A stretch of 64,000 nucleotides of DNA from UTCHB3 sp964531325. Its GTDB lineage: Bacteria; Bacteroidota; Ignavibacteria; Ignavibacteriales; Ignavibacteriaceae. The stretch lies in assembly GCA_964531325.1 (NCBI GenBank), contig CAZHCW010000013.1:46365-110364 (forward strand), given 5' to 3'. The notes beneath the pieces are model-generated. The model saw nothing but the letters and a program-made list of their open reading frames with translations. It did not search any database and was not told the origin of the DNA. The translations under genes were made by a program, and so were the position numbers. This document shows positions 50,188 through 59,362 of the stretch, in pieces. Position 1 is the stretch's first letter; every line of letters begins with the position of its first letter.

Positions 50188-50643
50188 TTATTTCACATAT
50201 TCGTCGATTTTATACCAGGGATCAACATACTTTGTATCGGTTGCATGTTTGCCAGGGAAGAAAGAAAGTTTGTCATCTTCATTTAAGACAACAAATGTTA
50301 ATCTGTGTGCCCAACTTTTGTTTTCACCGTAGATGGTTGCAACCACATTCACTGAGTTTGTGAGGTCAGGTGATGGGAATACTTGTTCGATAACAAAACT
50401 TTTTGGATAGTATGTGTTCACCGAGTATTCGCTTGGATTTAGTCCCGCAGCTTTCATGTAAGAAGGAGAAATGAAGTCGATCAAAGTTGCAGGTCTTGTT
50501 TCTGAAGTCATGATTGTAAGGAACTCATTAACTTTTGCTCTTGCACCGGCTTGAACATCCATCTGATCGGTTCCTGAGGATGCACATCCGGAGAACAATA
50601 CTACAAGTGCTACGATTCCGAGTAATGAATAGATTTTTTTCAT
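50188..50643 (-). CDS. Small lipoprotein of unknown function
   Basis: A 151-residue protein from the ATG at 50643 (AAAGGT upstream). Lipobox LFSGCASS; mature part about 130 residues, beginning with a helix (AGARAKVNEFLTIMTS) and then alternating beta strands (YYPKSFVIEQVFPS, SVNVVATIYGENKSWAHRLTFVVLNEDDKL shown in part: NVVATIYGENKSW). No recognised domain; the pattern suits an NTF2-like or DUF4878-type fold. An upstream frame extension to 50721 overlaps the ABC exporter gene and is rejected. Located 31 bases after the exporter gene. Confidence 0.75.
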   Translation of the reverse strand: MKKIYSLLGIVALVVLFSGCASSGTDQMDVQAGARAKVNEFLTIMTSETRPATLIDFISPSYMKAAGLNPSEYSVNTYYPKSFVIEQVFPSPDLTNSVNVVATIYGENKSWAHRLTFVVLNEDDKLSFFPGKHATDTKYVDPWYKIDEYVK

Positions 50644-50674
50644 TTTATTTACCTTTTGTTTGATGGTTGAAAAA

Positions 50675-52537
50675 TTATTTATCGCGAAACTGCATCTCAT
50701 ACAATTTTTTGTAGAGACCACCTTGTTCGAGTAGTGAATCGTGACTTCCGGATTGGATTATTTCACCATTCTGAAGCACTAAAATTTTATCTGCATTTTT
50801 AATCGTTGAAAGTCTGTGGGCAATTACAACCACGGTTCTGCTTTTCATAAGTCTGTCGAGAGCTTCCTGTACAAGTTTTTCGGATTCGTTATCCAGAGCA
50901 CTTGTTGCCTCATCAAATATCATTATTTCAGGATTCTTCAGAAGTGCACGGGCAATTGCAAGTCGTTGCCTCTGTCCACCGGAGAGTTTAACTCCCCTCT
51001 CCCCGATCTCTGTATTATAACCGTTTGGCATTTCGATAATAAAATTGTGAGCATTGGCAGTTTTGGCAGCTTCAACTATTTTTTCTTCACTAAAATTGTT
51101 ACTTCCATACGATATATTATTTTTTATTGAATCGTTAAAGAGGATTGTCTCCTGGGTAACAATTCCGATAAATTTCCTTAGGTCTTCTATTTTCAGGTCA
51201 CGGATGTCGGTTCCGTCAAATTTAATGGCACCCGAAGTTACATCATAAAAGCGGGGTAACAGATCAACAAGTGTTGATTTTCCGCCGCCACTGGGGCCAA
51301 CAAGTGCTACCACTTCCCCTTTATTGACTGAAAAATTTATTTTATCCAATACCTTTTCGCCCGGTTCGTCGGGATAAGCAAATCCAACATTTTCAAATAC
51401 GATTTGCCGATTGAATTCGGTTACAGGAATTGCATCTTCTTTATTCACAATATCGGGTTGGGTATCGATAATTTCAAATATTCGGTCACCCGCAGCAGAT
51501 GATTCCTGAATCCGGTTGTTAACCCCGCTTAGTTCTTTAATTGGTGGCAGCAACTGAAATATGGCAAAAAGGAATCCCAGAAACTCACTCGCTTTAATCT
51601 CACCATTATTGAGCACCATGGTTCCACCATAATAGATGATTACCACACCAACACCAACGCTGAGAATTTCAGTTATCGGAGATGAAAGATTTCTAACCCT
51701 GGTAATCTTGAGAACCATTCTAAAATAGCCCTCAGTCTCCTTCTTGAATTTGTTGTTCTCATAATTTTCGGTTCCAAATGCTTTTACTATCTTAACCCCT
51801 GAAATTGTTTCCTGAATTACACTGGTAATATCGGCAATTTTTTCCTGTATCCTTTGGCTGTATTTCCTGAGTTTAATTCCAATCCATGAGATAATCCCGG
51901 CACTAAATGGCAGGGTGATGAGAGAGATGAGTGTAAGTTCCCAACTTATGCTGATGGCAATTCCAAGAAAAACTATTATTGAAAGGGGTTCTCTGATTAA
52001 ATTTAAAAAAGTTGCAGATACACTGTTTTGGACAGCGGTTACATCGTTAACGATTATTGATATCAGATTTCCAACCCGCTCACTTTTAAAATAGCTTATG
52101 GGGAGTTTGTGTAACTGTTCATAAGCTGCATCTCTTAAATCTCTGACAATGCCTTGCTCAACATAATTGAGAAAATATGCCTGAAAATAGCCTGCTATAT
52201 TTTTAAGAATAAAAGCAAAAAAGATTATTATACAAATTCTGAAGAGAGCGTCTGTTTTACCACCGGCAAAAATAAAATCATTAAAAGAGTTTGAAATGCC
52301 ATCCTTGATGTCAAGTACAAAATCGGGCAATATCGAGGTGGAAACTTCACTTACCGTTCCGGTTCCGGCTGCTGAAGTAGTTGTTGCACCCGAATTAAAC
52401 AGTGTATCAAGCAGTGGAATTGAGAGGTAAACCGAGGCACCATTCAACAGAGCAAAAATAATTGTGCAAACAATTGAAAGAGAAAGATACTTCCAGTATT
52501 TTGATGAATAGCGTAATAATCTGTAATATGTATTCAA
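50675..52537 (-). CDS. MsbA-type ABC exporter
   Basis: A 620-residue half-transporter of the MsbA/lipid or multidrug family. N-terminal six-helix membrane domain (about 15-325). ATPase: GPSGGGKSTLVD (Walker A, about 410), Q-loop TQETILFN, signature LSGGQRQRLAIARALL, Walker B IMIFDEATSALD, H-loop VVIAHRLST. The PISYFKSERVGNLISI coupling region and EQGIVRDLRDAAYEQL fit MsbA-like homodimers. TTG start at 52537, seven bases after the preceding lipoprotein gene. Substrate not determinable; lipid A core export is the usual role. Confidence 0.9.
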   Translation of the reverse strand: MNTYYRLLRYSSKYWKYLSLSIVCTIIFALLNGASVYLSIPLLDTLFNSGATTTSAAGTGTVSEVSTSILPDFVLDIKDGISNSFNDFIFAGGKTDALFRICIIIFFAFILKNIAGYFQAYFLNYVEQGIVRDLRDAAYEQLHKLPISYFKSERVGNLISIIVNDVTAVQNSVSATFLNLIREPLSIIVFLGIAISISWELTLISLITLPFSAGIISWIGIKLRKYSQRIQEKIADITSVIQETISGVKIVKAFGTENYENNKFKKETEGYFRMVLKITRVRNLSSPITEILSVGVGVVIIYYGGTMVLNNGEIKASEFLGFLFAIFQLLPPIKELSGVNNRIQESSAAGDRIFEIIDTQPDIVNKEDAIPVTEFNRQIVFENVGFAYPDEPGEKVLDKINFSVNKGEVVALVGPSGGGKSTLVDLLPRFYDVTSGAIKFDGTDIRDLKIEDLRKFIGIVTQETILFNDSIKNNISYGSNNFSEEKIVEAAKTANAHNFIIEMPNGYNTEIGERGVKLSGGQRQRLAIARALLKNPEIMIFDEATSALDNESEKLVQEALDRLMKSRTVVVIAHRLSTIKNADKILVLQNGEIIQSGSHDSLLEQGGLYKKLYEMQFRDK

Positions 52538-52544
52538 AGTTTTG

Positions 52545-53516
52545 TCAATAAAATGGTAAAAATCTGATACTGCAACCGTTTTTCATTCGAATTTGCCTTA
52601 GCTCACGCATGCTTTTCAGATCATAAATTCTCACATACCTGGTTTCGTTCTCCAGGTCATCAAACACAAGTTTATCCTTTTTAACGGAGAAGGTCCTGTA
52701 TCCCCTTCCTGAAAATTTGGCGATATAATCCATCTTTTTCAGAGAATAAACAAGGAGAGTTGACGAAGTGTCGTGATCCTGTTTTTGAACATCAAGATTG
52801 GATGTAAGAAGAATTAATGACTCTTTATCAGGTGTCCAATAAACTCTGTCAATTTTTTGAGTGGTTGACAAAATCTGTTTCACCTTGGTTGTTTTGTTAT
52901 CAGTGAGGAGAATTTTGTTTTGTTCACCATGTTCGATGGTAATGGTTTTTAGTCCATCCGGGGAGGTGTTGTTCACTTTTATTGCTGGAACATCGGGAAT
53001 CTGGCCCTGCAAGAGATCAAATTTTTCTTTCCCCTTGCTTACGATCCTTCCTGTACTGTCTATAATATAATTGTCTCTGTATATCCTTTGATTCACAAGT
53101 TCAAGATGGTAGAGCACAAGATTCATCGTGTTACCGTCAAGGATATTGGAAAATATCTTTGACACCTTCGGCGAGCCAAGCACAACTCTTGTCCCCTGAT
53201 AATTGTGGATGTGAACAACAATAGAATCGATATACCCTTCAGTTTTGTTATACTCGTTTCCCGTAACAAAAAAGTAGTTTCCGTGTTCCCCGGTTCCTGT
53301 AATCAGAAATGGAGTAAAGTCATTCAGTGCTTTAAAAACCTCGGTTTTCCCTTCTGCGAGATTGTGTACAAAAACTTTTTTTCCTGAACCTTCGTCGCCT
53401 ACAATCGGAATCGCCTCATCGCCAATCAGTCCTGAGTTCCCTTCATCACCATTGCCGCAGGCATGAAGAAAAAGGGAAAAGAGAATTAGCACCGGTATTA
53501 AAAGAATTTTTTTCAT
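52545..53516 (-). CDS. Lipoprotein with propeller-like repeats
   Basis: A 323-residue protein with lipobox SLFLHAC and a low-complexity Gly/Asp/Glu stretch after it (GNGDEGNSG). The remainder shows WD40/TolB-like blades (GYIDSIVVHIHNYQGTRVVLG, DRVYWTPDKESLILLTSN, YVRIYDLKSMRELRQIRM). No named family. It precedes the MsbA-like exporter gene in the same direction; the functional link is unclear. ATG at 53516 with AGAATT leader and no strong ribosome-binding site. Confidence 0.7.
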   Translation of the reverse strand: MKKILLIPVLILFSLFLHACGNGDEGNSGLIGDEAIPIVGDEGSGKKVFVHNLAEGKTEVFKALNDFTPFLITGTGEHGNYFFVTGNEYNKTEGYIDSIVVHIHNYQGTRVVLGSPKVSKIFSNILDGNTMNLVLYHLELVNQRIYRDNYIIDSTGRIVSKGKEKFDLLQGQIPDVPAIKVNNTSPDGLKTITIEHGEQNKILLTDNKTTKVKQILSTTQKIDRVYWTPDKESLILLTSNLDVQKQDHDTSSTLLVYSLKKMDYIAKFSGRGYRTFSVKKDKLVFDDLENETRYVRIYDLKSMRELRQIRMKNGCSIRFLPFY

Positions 53517-53634
53517 TCGGAGTTCAGACTGTGTTTGAAATATTTATTAAATCGGTTTATAAAACCGGCAAGAGAAAACAAGGTAATTTGGAATTTAAAG
53601 TTAAGAATTCCAATAAAATATTCAAGCAGTGACC

Positions 53635-54552
53635 TTAACCCCTTGGGTGGTATTGATGCACAACTTCACGAATGTAGGTGATATCGATATGGGTATATAT
53701 CTGTGTAACCGAGATATCAGTATGCCCCAGCATCTCCTGAACGGCACGGATATTTGCGCCCCCCTCTATTAAATGAGTGGCGAACGAGTGGCGGAAAATA
53801 TGGGGATAAACTCTTTTTTCAAGTCCGGCAAGCTCCGCATAATGTTTTATAATCTTCCAGATTCCTACCCGGGTTAGTCCCCCACCCCTTTTTGAGTTTA
53901 TAAAGAGGGTATTTCCACTCCCCGGTTTGGCGATTACAGGTCTGCCGAAAGTGAGATAGTTTGTCAGGGCATTAATTGCAGATGAACCGATCGGGACCAG
54001 CCGTTCTTTACTTCCTTTTCCCAAGACCCGAATCATTTCTTCATCAAAAAAGATATCGTTCTTTTTCATCCCTGCAAGCTCTGAAACCCTTATTCCACAT
54101 GCATATAAAACTTCGATAATTGCCCTGTCTCTAAGTCCCGAAGGGGTTTCATTGTCAGTTTTGGCTATAAGTGCGTCGATTTCTCCAGGAGTGAGAACCT
54201 CGGGGAGCTTTTTCTTCAATTTCGGGGGTTTAATTCTGGCGATTGGATTTTTAGAAATATATTCAGATACAACAAGGAAAGAAAAGAAACCTTTGATGGA
54301 GGAATGAAATCGGGCCAAAGATCTTTCGTTTAAACCGGAATGTGAAAGGAGCAGGAAAAAATCCCTTCCGTTTTCAACGGTCACTTCACTTAAATCATTT
54401 ATCGACGAGTCAGATAAAAATTGAAGAAAAGATTTTATATCCCGATGATAAGACTCGAGTGAGTTTTCTGCCAGGTTTCTTTCAAAGCGTAATTCATTAA
54501 GATAATCACCAAGAAACTGTTCAAGTTGATCAGTCTTTTGATTCTTTTTCAA
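53635..54552 (-). CDS. xerD: XerD-type tyrosine recombinase
   Basis: A 305-residue site-specific recombinase that resolves chromosome dimers at dif. SAM-like N-terminal domain (1-110), catalytic domain with Arg155 (GIRVSELAG), Lys179 (GKGSKERLVP), His251-x-x-Arg254 (HIFRHSFATHLIEGGA), His277 (LGHTDIS) and nucleophile Tyr286 (QIYTHI). All catalytic residues are intact. XerC and XerD cannot be separated safely without comparison; a single-recombinase system is also possible. It overlaps the upstream HD-domain gene by 23 bases. No integron or phage genes are near, so it is a housekeeping recombinase. Confidence 0.9.
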   Translation of the reverse strand: MKKNQKTDQLEQFLGDYLNELRFERNLAENSLESYHRDIKSFLQFLSDSSINDLSEVTVENGRDFFLLLSHSGLNERSLARFHSSIKGFFSFLVVSEYISKNPIARIKPPKLKKKLPEVLTPGEIDALIAKTDNETPSGLRDRAIIEVLYACGIRVSELAGMKKNDIFFDEEMIRVLGKGSKERLVPIGSSAINALTNYLTFGRPVIAKPGSGNTLFINSKRGGGLTRVGIWKIIKHYAELAGLEKRVYPHIFRHSFATHLIEGGANIRAVQEMLGHTDISVTQIYTHIDITYIREVVHQYHPRG

Positions 54553-56695
54553 GCTTTTCCTGTTCAGGATATCTGATCCTGCTGTGCTTGGAAGTCATTA
54601 ACGAGTTAAAAAAGACCTTTTTGATCTCTTCCACTTCAGATAATGTAATTGGAGCTTCATCAAGTTCCTTTTCGTGGAGAGTCTGATTTATGAGATTATT
54701 TATCAGATTTTCGAGGGTCTGTGGTTCCGGTGTTGTTAGACTTCTTGAAGCGGATTCACACTTGTCTGCCATCATAAGGATTGCCTGCTCACGAGTGTGG
54801 GGTTTTGGACCCACATATCTGTAATCATCTTTATTCACATTTTCCTTGCCATACAACTGAACAGCTTTGTCATAAAACACTTTGATCAATCCCGTTCCGT
54901 GATGTGTCGGGATAAATTCTATTATTTCCTGCGGAAGATGATGTCGTTTTCCCAGCTCAATACCCATCGAAACATGGTCTTTAATCACTTTTACACTTAT
55001 CTCGGGAGTTAACTCGTTGTGAAGATTTTGTGCGGGTCCCTGATTTTCAATAAAATAGTATGGTGAAATCGACTTTCCAATATCATGATAGAGGGCACCA
55101 ACTTTCACTAACAGTGTGTCAGCCCCTATTTTTTCTGCTGCTGCCTCTGCCAGTCTCGCAACCGATTGTGAGTGGTAAAATGTACCGGGAGAAGCGTGAT
55201 AAAGCTCTTTTAACAAAGGATGATCGGTGTTTGAGAGTTCAACAAGAGTTAGATCTGTCGTAATCTTAAAAGTTTTTTCAAAAAATATCAACAAACCATA
55301 AGTAAGAATAGGACTTAAGAGAGAATTGATTCCTGAATATAAGACACTTTCAAGCAATCGTGACCAATCACTTAAACTTTCGAACGAGAGGAATAAATTT
55401 ACCAAAGTATAACCCAGAAAAATAAAAATCATACCACGATAAATCTGTTGCCTGTTTTTTATATCCCTTACAGAATAAACACCCAGGGTTCCTGCTACTA
55501 CATGCAACACAACAATTGAATAATCATTACCACCAAGCCCTGCACTAATCAACGAAATTATCAGGGTGGAATAAATCCCAACCCTTGAATCAAACATAAT
55601 TGTTAAAAGAAGAGAAACTGTAGGAATCAGAATCAACAAATGCCACGACCCACCAATATTAAATGCATTAGTGAGATAAGTTAAATAGGAAACAGAAAGG
55701 AAAAGGACTGAAAAAATCGTAAGTTTGATATTGTCATCAAAAATCGTTTTTCTGAAATTGAACAAAAAAGCACCAAGCAAACCAAGCAATACTACAATGT
55801 GCAGAAATTTTCCCGAATATTGTCGTGCTTTGTCAAAGAGATTAAGATCCTGAACTCTTGCAGATTTGAAGGAATCGAGCTTCATTTTTACTTCAGGCGT
55901 AATTCGCTCATGTTTGCTTATAATCCTTTCATTATTCACCACGATTCCCGAGTTTTTGCTCACCTTGTCTCGAGCAATATCTGTCTCTTCTGCAGTAAGT
56001 TCACTGCTGTAGGCCAGCTTTGCAACAAAAAGTTTTGTTGCAACTTCGGTAAGGGCTCGATATTCAAGTGAATCAGTATAATAATTTGCGAGATCCACTG
56101 CAATTCTTTTGTTGGCAATATTCAGTTCTGCGTAATCATATTTACTTTTGTTTTCTTGAAAGTTACCCCTTCTGATAGCAATAGTATCTTTGGGAATTTG
56201 ATCATAATTTAAGCTGAGAGTGCCCGACTGACTCACCCTGATGAGTATGGCTTCAATGTTATCAAGATTTTTATATATCTGTGAAGTTTTCCCTGAGGTT
56301 GAATCATAAAAACTGATAAGATATGCTTTTGTGGCGGGAGAGAAAATCGTTAGGATCCTGTCAGTTTCGAGTCGGGAATGATCCATAAATGCTCTGTCGA
56401 GCGCTCTTTGTAAACTTCTTATTGTATCTTTTATTAAACTGTCGGATTCAGTAACGACAAAAACCTGTTTTACAGCTTTTATGGCACTGTCAACCTCCGC
56501 TGCGTACACCTTCTCATTTTTTAAGATGGGGAAACTTCTATCTGCAATAAGATCTTCTTTTAACCATATATTTCCCGATTCTGCCTCAATATCCACCACT
56601 TCAGCCTTGGGGAACAACAGGGCAATAAGCAACGCTGTACCAAACCAGAGGATCAGTTTTATATAACGGCTTGATTTAAACTTTTCGTAAGTCAC
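54530..56695 (-). CDS. pgpH: PgpH/YqfF-type c-di-AMP phosphodiesterase
   Basis: A 721-residue membrane protein. N-terminal helix (about 11-29), an extracytoplasmic 7TMR-HDED sensor domain (about 40-290), seven membrane helices (about 296-475), and a cytoplasmic HD domain with the metal site LYHDIGKS (His537-Asp538), preceded by GTFYHSQSVARLAE and followed by HHLPQEIIEFIPTHHGTG. This is the PgpH pattern for hydrolysing c-di-AMP. Function in turgor/potassium control is known for the family. It ends inside the xerD gene start. Confidence 0.93.
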   Translation of the reverse strand: MTYEKFKSSRYIKLILWFGTALLIALLFPKAEVVDIEAESGNIWLKEDLIADRSFPILKNEKVYAAEVDSAIKAVKQVFVVTESDSLIKDTIRSLQRALDRAFMDHSRLETDRILTIFSPATKAYLISFYDSTSGKTSQIYKNLDNIEAILIRVSQSGTLSLNYDQIPKDTIAIRRGNFQENKSKYDYAELNIANKRIAVDLANYYTDSLEYRALTEVATKLFVAKLAYSSELTAEETDIARDKVSKNSGIVVNNERIISKHERITPEVKMKLDSFKSARVQDLNLFDKARQYSGKFLHIVVLLGLLGAFLFNFRKTIFDDNIKLTIFSVLFLSVSYLTYLTNAFNIGGSWHLLILIPTVSLLLTIMFDSRVGIYSTLIISLISAGLGGNDYSIVVLHVVAGTLGVYSVRDIKNRQQIYRGMIFIFLGYTLVNLFLSFESLSDWSRLLESVLYSGINSLLSPILTYGLLIFFEKTFKITTDLTLVELSNTDHPLLKELYHASPGTFYHSQSVARLAEAAAEKIGADTLLVKVGALYHDIGKSISPYYFIENQGPAQNLHNELTPEISVKVIKDHVSMGIELGKRHHLPQEIIEFIPTHHGTGLIKVFYDKAVQLYGKENVNKDDYRYVGPKPHTREQAILMMADKCESASRSLTTPEPQTLENLINNLINQTLHEKELDEAPITLSEVEEIKKVFFNSLMTSKHSRIRYPEQEKLEKESKD

Positions 56696-56706
56696 ACATT
56701 GCCTTG

Positions 56707-57534
56707 TTACTTCTGATTGTAAATTCGTTCGAGCAATTCACCAACCCCATCGTCATTGTTGCTTTTCTCTAACTTAACATCGGATAAAAATTTTATTTCA
56801 GGAACCGCATTGGATAGTGAAACTTTAATTGCCCTTGTTTTAAAAAGAGCCACATCGTTATACCAGTCTCCCACGACCACTGTATCCTGAATTGAAATTT
56901 TTAGTTTTTTTAACAAAACATCAAGAGCGGATGCCTTTGAAACTTCAGCTTTTTTTACTTCCAGATAATATTGAAAATGCGATTGACTTTTTGAGTAATT
57001 CAACTTAAGACCCAAAGAGTATGGGAAAGAAAAATGTTTTTTAATTTCTTGAAACGACTGTCGGTTCTCACCAACATATACAAGTTCGATAATGTCTCCC
57101 TGCACATTCCTGTAGTTATCCACCATTTTGAATCTGGCACCAAATCTGTCAATGAGCTGAATAGTAGCTTCATTATGTTCCGTGTATAAAACCTCGGAAT
57201 CTGTACACATCACCATTTTTACAAGGTGTTTTTCCGAAAGTTCAATCCCTTTCTTCACTTTGGAATCTTTTAATCCAACTTTCAGAAAGACTTCACCACC
57301 CGGATAATTTTTAATAATGGCACCATCTGAAGCAATCAGTGGACCATCAACCGATAGTTCTGCTGCGTATTGATCAAGAGCTGAATACATTCTACCGCTT
57401 GCAAATGTTACAATCACCCCTTTTTCCCTCAATAAACGGGCATATTTTTTACTCTGCGACCCAATATTCCCCTGATCGTCCAGCAGTGTGCCGTCGAGGT
57501 CTAATAATACTAATTTAACTTTACTAAAATTCAT
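56707..57534 (-). CDS. HAD-superfamily Cof-type phosphatase
   Basis: A 275-residue HAD hydrolase. Motif I LLDLDGTLLDDQGNI (nucleophile Asp and acid Asp), motif II FASGR, motif III around Lys in SKASALD, motif IV VVGDWYNDVALF. The Cof-type cap lies between about 85 and 190. Substrate unknown; relatives act on sugar phosphates or nucleotide precursors. It overlaps the symporter gene upstream by 11 bases, and ends 11 bases before the pgpH gene. Confidence 0.88.
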   Translation of the reverse strand: MNFSKVKLVLLDLDGTLLDDQGNIGSQSKKYARLLREKGVIVTFASGRMYSALDQYAAELSVDGPLIASDGAIIKNYPGGEVFLKVGLKDSKVKKGIELSEKHLVKMVMCTDSEVLYTEHNEATIQLIDRFGARFKMVDNYRNVQGDIIELVYVGENRQSFQEIKKHFSFPYSLGLKLNYSKSQSHFQYYLEVKKAEVSKASALDVLLKKLKISIQDTVVVGDWYNDVALFKTRAIKVSLSNAVPEIKFLSDVKLEKSNNDDGVGELLERIYNQK

Positions 57535-59284
57535 TAGTTACTTTTTTTGTGGCTGTCATTTTATTTAGTGTGTAAATTACACCTGTAATACCCAATATAA
57601 GAAAAACTCCGTACAAAAGAGCGTTAGCCATATCACCAAAGATAAAGCTTCCACTTCCAAACAGTAGAGAATATATTGCCACCACACCTGATAACCAGCC
57701 CAATAACTGATATTTAATCATCGTTGGCGCAGGAGGAAATCCCCCTTTAATTCTAATTCTATCCCACAATTTTCCTTCAGGTCTCACTGTGTCGTAAAAA
57801 GAGAGGAGTATGTCGTCGGGTTCAGGTTTGGTTAGAAATGTAACCAATAGCCATACTAAAGTAGTTCCAAATACAAGGACATACAAACTGTCGGGGAATG
57901 GAATTCCCAAATATCGAACAACCGGAAGCAGAATAAATGGTGTTGCCATACCTGATATTTCGCTCCAGGCATTGATGCGCCACCAATACCAGCGAAGAAT
58001 TAGAACCAGCCCCAATCCGGCTCCACATTCAATTATAAACTCCCAGGCACCCGATATACGGTCGATATATAAAGTAACAAAAGCTGACACTATCATCAAA
58101 AGAATTGTTACCACTTTTGATGCAACTACATATTGTTTTTCCGTTTTTCCCGGTTGAAGGAACCGTTTATAAAAATCGTTTACAATGTAGGAAGTGCCCC
58201 AATTTAATTGTGTTGCAACGGTACTCATATATGCCGCAAAAAATGCCGCCAACATTAATCCTTTTAACCCCACAGGCATAAAGTCGTTAATCAACATAAT
58301 GTAACCGTTTTTGGAATTTGAGGCATTTAATTCGGGGTATAAAACCACAGCTGCCAAGGCTGCCAGAATCCAGGGCCAGGGTCTCAGAGCATAATGTGCA
58401 CCCTGAAAAAAGAGGGTTGCAAAAATTGAATGTTTTTCATTTTTTGCAGACATCATCCTTTGGGCTATATATCCCCCTCCACCGGGTTCCGCTCCCGGAT
58501 ACCATGATGCCCACCATTGAATGCCAATAAATGCAAAAAATGAAAAAATGGAAAGAGAAAATATTTTGGCACCTTCAATTGGGGAGTCGCCAAGATTTGG
58601 GAAAAATTCAAACGCTGACGGGGGTAATTTTGTTTTAAGCCCGTCAATTCCGCCAATTTCCGGAGAATTTACTACTATTATCGCAAGAATAATACAGGCA
58701 GTCATTGCCAGAACAAACTGGAAAGCATCGGTCACCACCACTCCCCATAAACCGGAAAGAGCAGAATAAACAGCCACGAGCCCCATACAGAGAAAAACAT
58801 AAAGAATAACATCCCCGGGAGGAACACCAAAGATACCGGTTAGTACCGAAATCATCGCACTGTTTACCCAGCCAATTATGATAACATTCATAAAGAGACC
58901 AAGATAAATCGCCTTAAAGCCCCTGAGGAATTTTGCAGGCTTTCCTGCATATCGAATTTCAGCAAATTCCACTTCGGTCATTATTCCCGCTCTTCTCCAC
59001 AATTTGGCAAAGAAAAAGACGGTTAATACACCTCCAAAAGCAAAATTCCACCATACCCAGTTACCTGAAATTCCATTTTTCCATACAAGTTCTGTAACTG
59101 CCAATGGTGTATCGGCGGCGAAAGTTGTGGCAACCATCGAAAGACCGGCAAGATACCAGGGAAGATTTCTACCGGAAAGGAAAAATTCTTCACTGCTTTT
59201 TGAAGCTCTTTTTGAGTAATAAAGGGCTATCCCCATACTCGCAAGAAAATAGACAGCTATAATTACATAATCAATTAATTCCAT
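57524..59284 (-). CDS. Sodium:solute symporter family protein (long)
   Basis: A 586-residue transporter of the SSS family with about thirteen to fourteen membrane helices. N-terminal pattern KSSEEFFLSGRNLPWYLAGLSMVATTFAAD with the sodium-site region, then GAIYLG-type KAIYLGLFMNVIIIGWV, SALSGLWGVVVTDAFQF and FAAYMSTVATQLNWG; the ends of the helix regions are typical of SGLT/PutP relatives. Substrate cannot be read from sequence; the longer C-terminus (after 530) adds two helices. ATG at 59284. Confidence 0.85.
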   Translation of the reverse strand: MELIDYVIIAVYFLASMGIALYYSKRASKSSEEFFLSGRNLPWYLAGLSMVATTFAADTPLAVTELVWKNGISGNWVWWNFAFGGVLTVFFFAKLWRRAGIMTEVEFAEIRYAGKPAKFLRGFKAIYLGLFMNVIIIGWVNSAMISVLTGIFGVPPGDVILYVFLCMGLVAVYSALSGLWGVVVTDAFQFVLAMTACIILAIIVVNSPEIGGIDGLKTKLPPSAFEFFPNLGDSPIEGAKIFSLSIFSFFAFIGIQWWASWYPGAEPGGGGYIAQRMMSAKNEKHSIFATLFFQGAHYALRPWPWILAALAAVVLYPELNASNSKNGYIMLINDFMPVGLKGLMLAAFFAAYMSTVATQLNWGTSYIVNDFYKRFLQPGKTEKQYVVASKVVTILLMIVSAFVTLYIDRISGAWEFIIECGAGLGLVLILRWYWWRINAWSEISGMATPFILLPVVRYLGIPFPDSLYVLVFGTTLVWLLVTFLTKPEPDDILLSFYDTVRPEGKLWDRIRIKGGFPPAPTMIKYQLLGWLSGVVAIYSLLFGSGSFIFGDMANALLYGVFLILGITGVIYTLNKMTATKKVTNEF

Positions 59285-59362
59285 AAGTAAACTCTCTTAA
59301 AACGGAATTGTCTCTTTGTTTTTGGTAAATTTATGAATATTTTTCCGAATTTGTTCATTATT

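Noticed and set aside
53635..54552. Integrase marking a genomic island or prophage
   Set aside because: It matches XerC/XerD in length and motifs, overlaps a housekeeping gene and has no phage or integron genes nearby.
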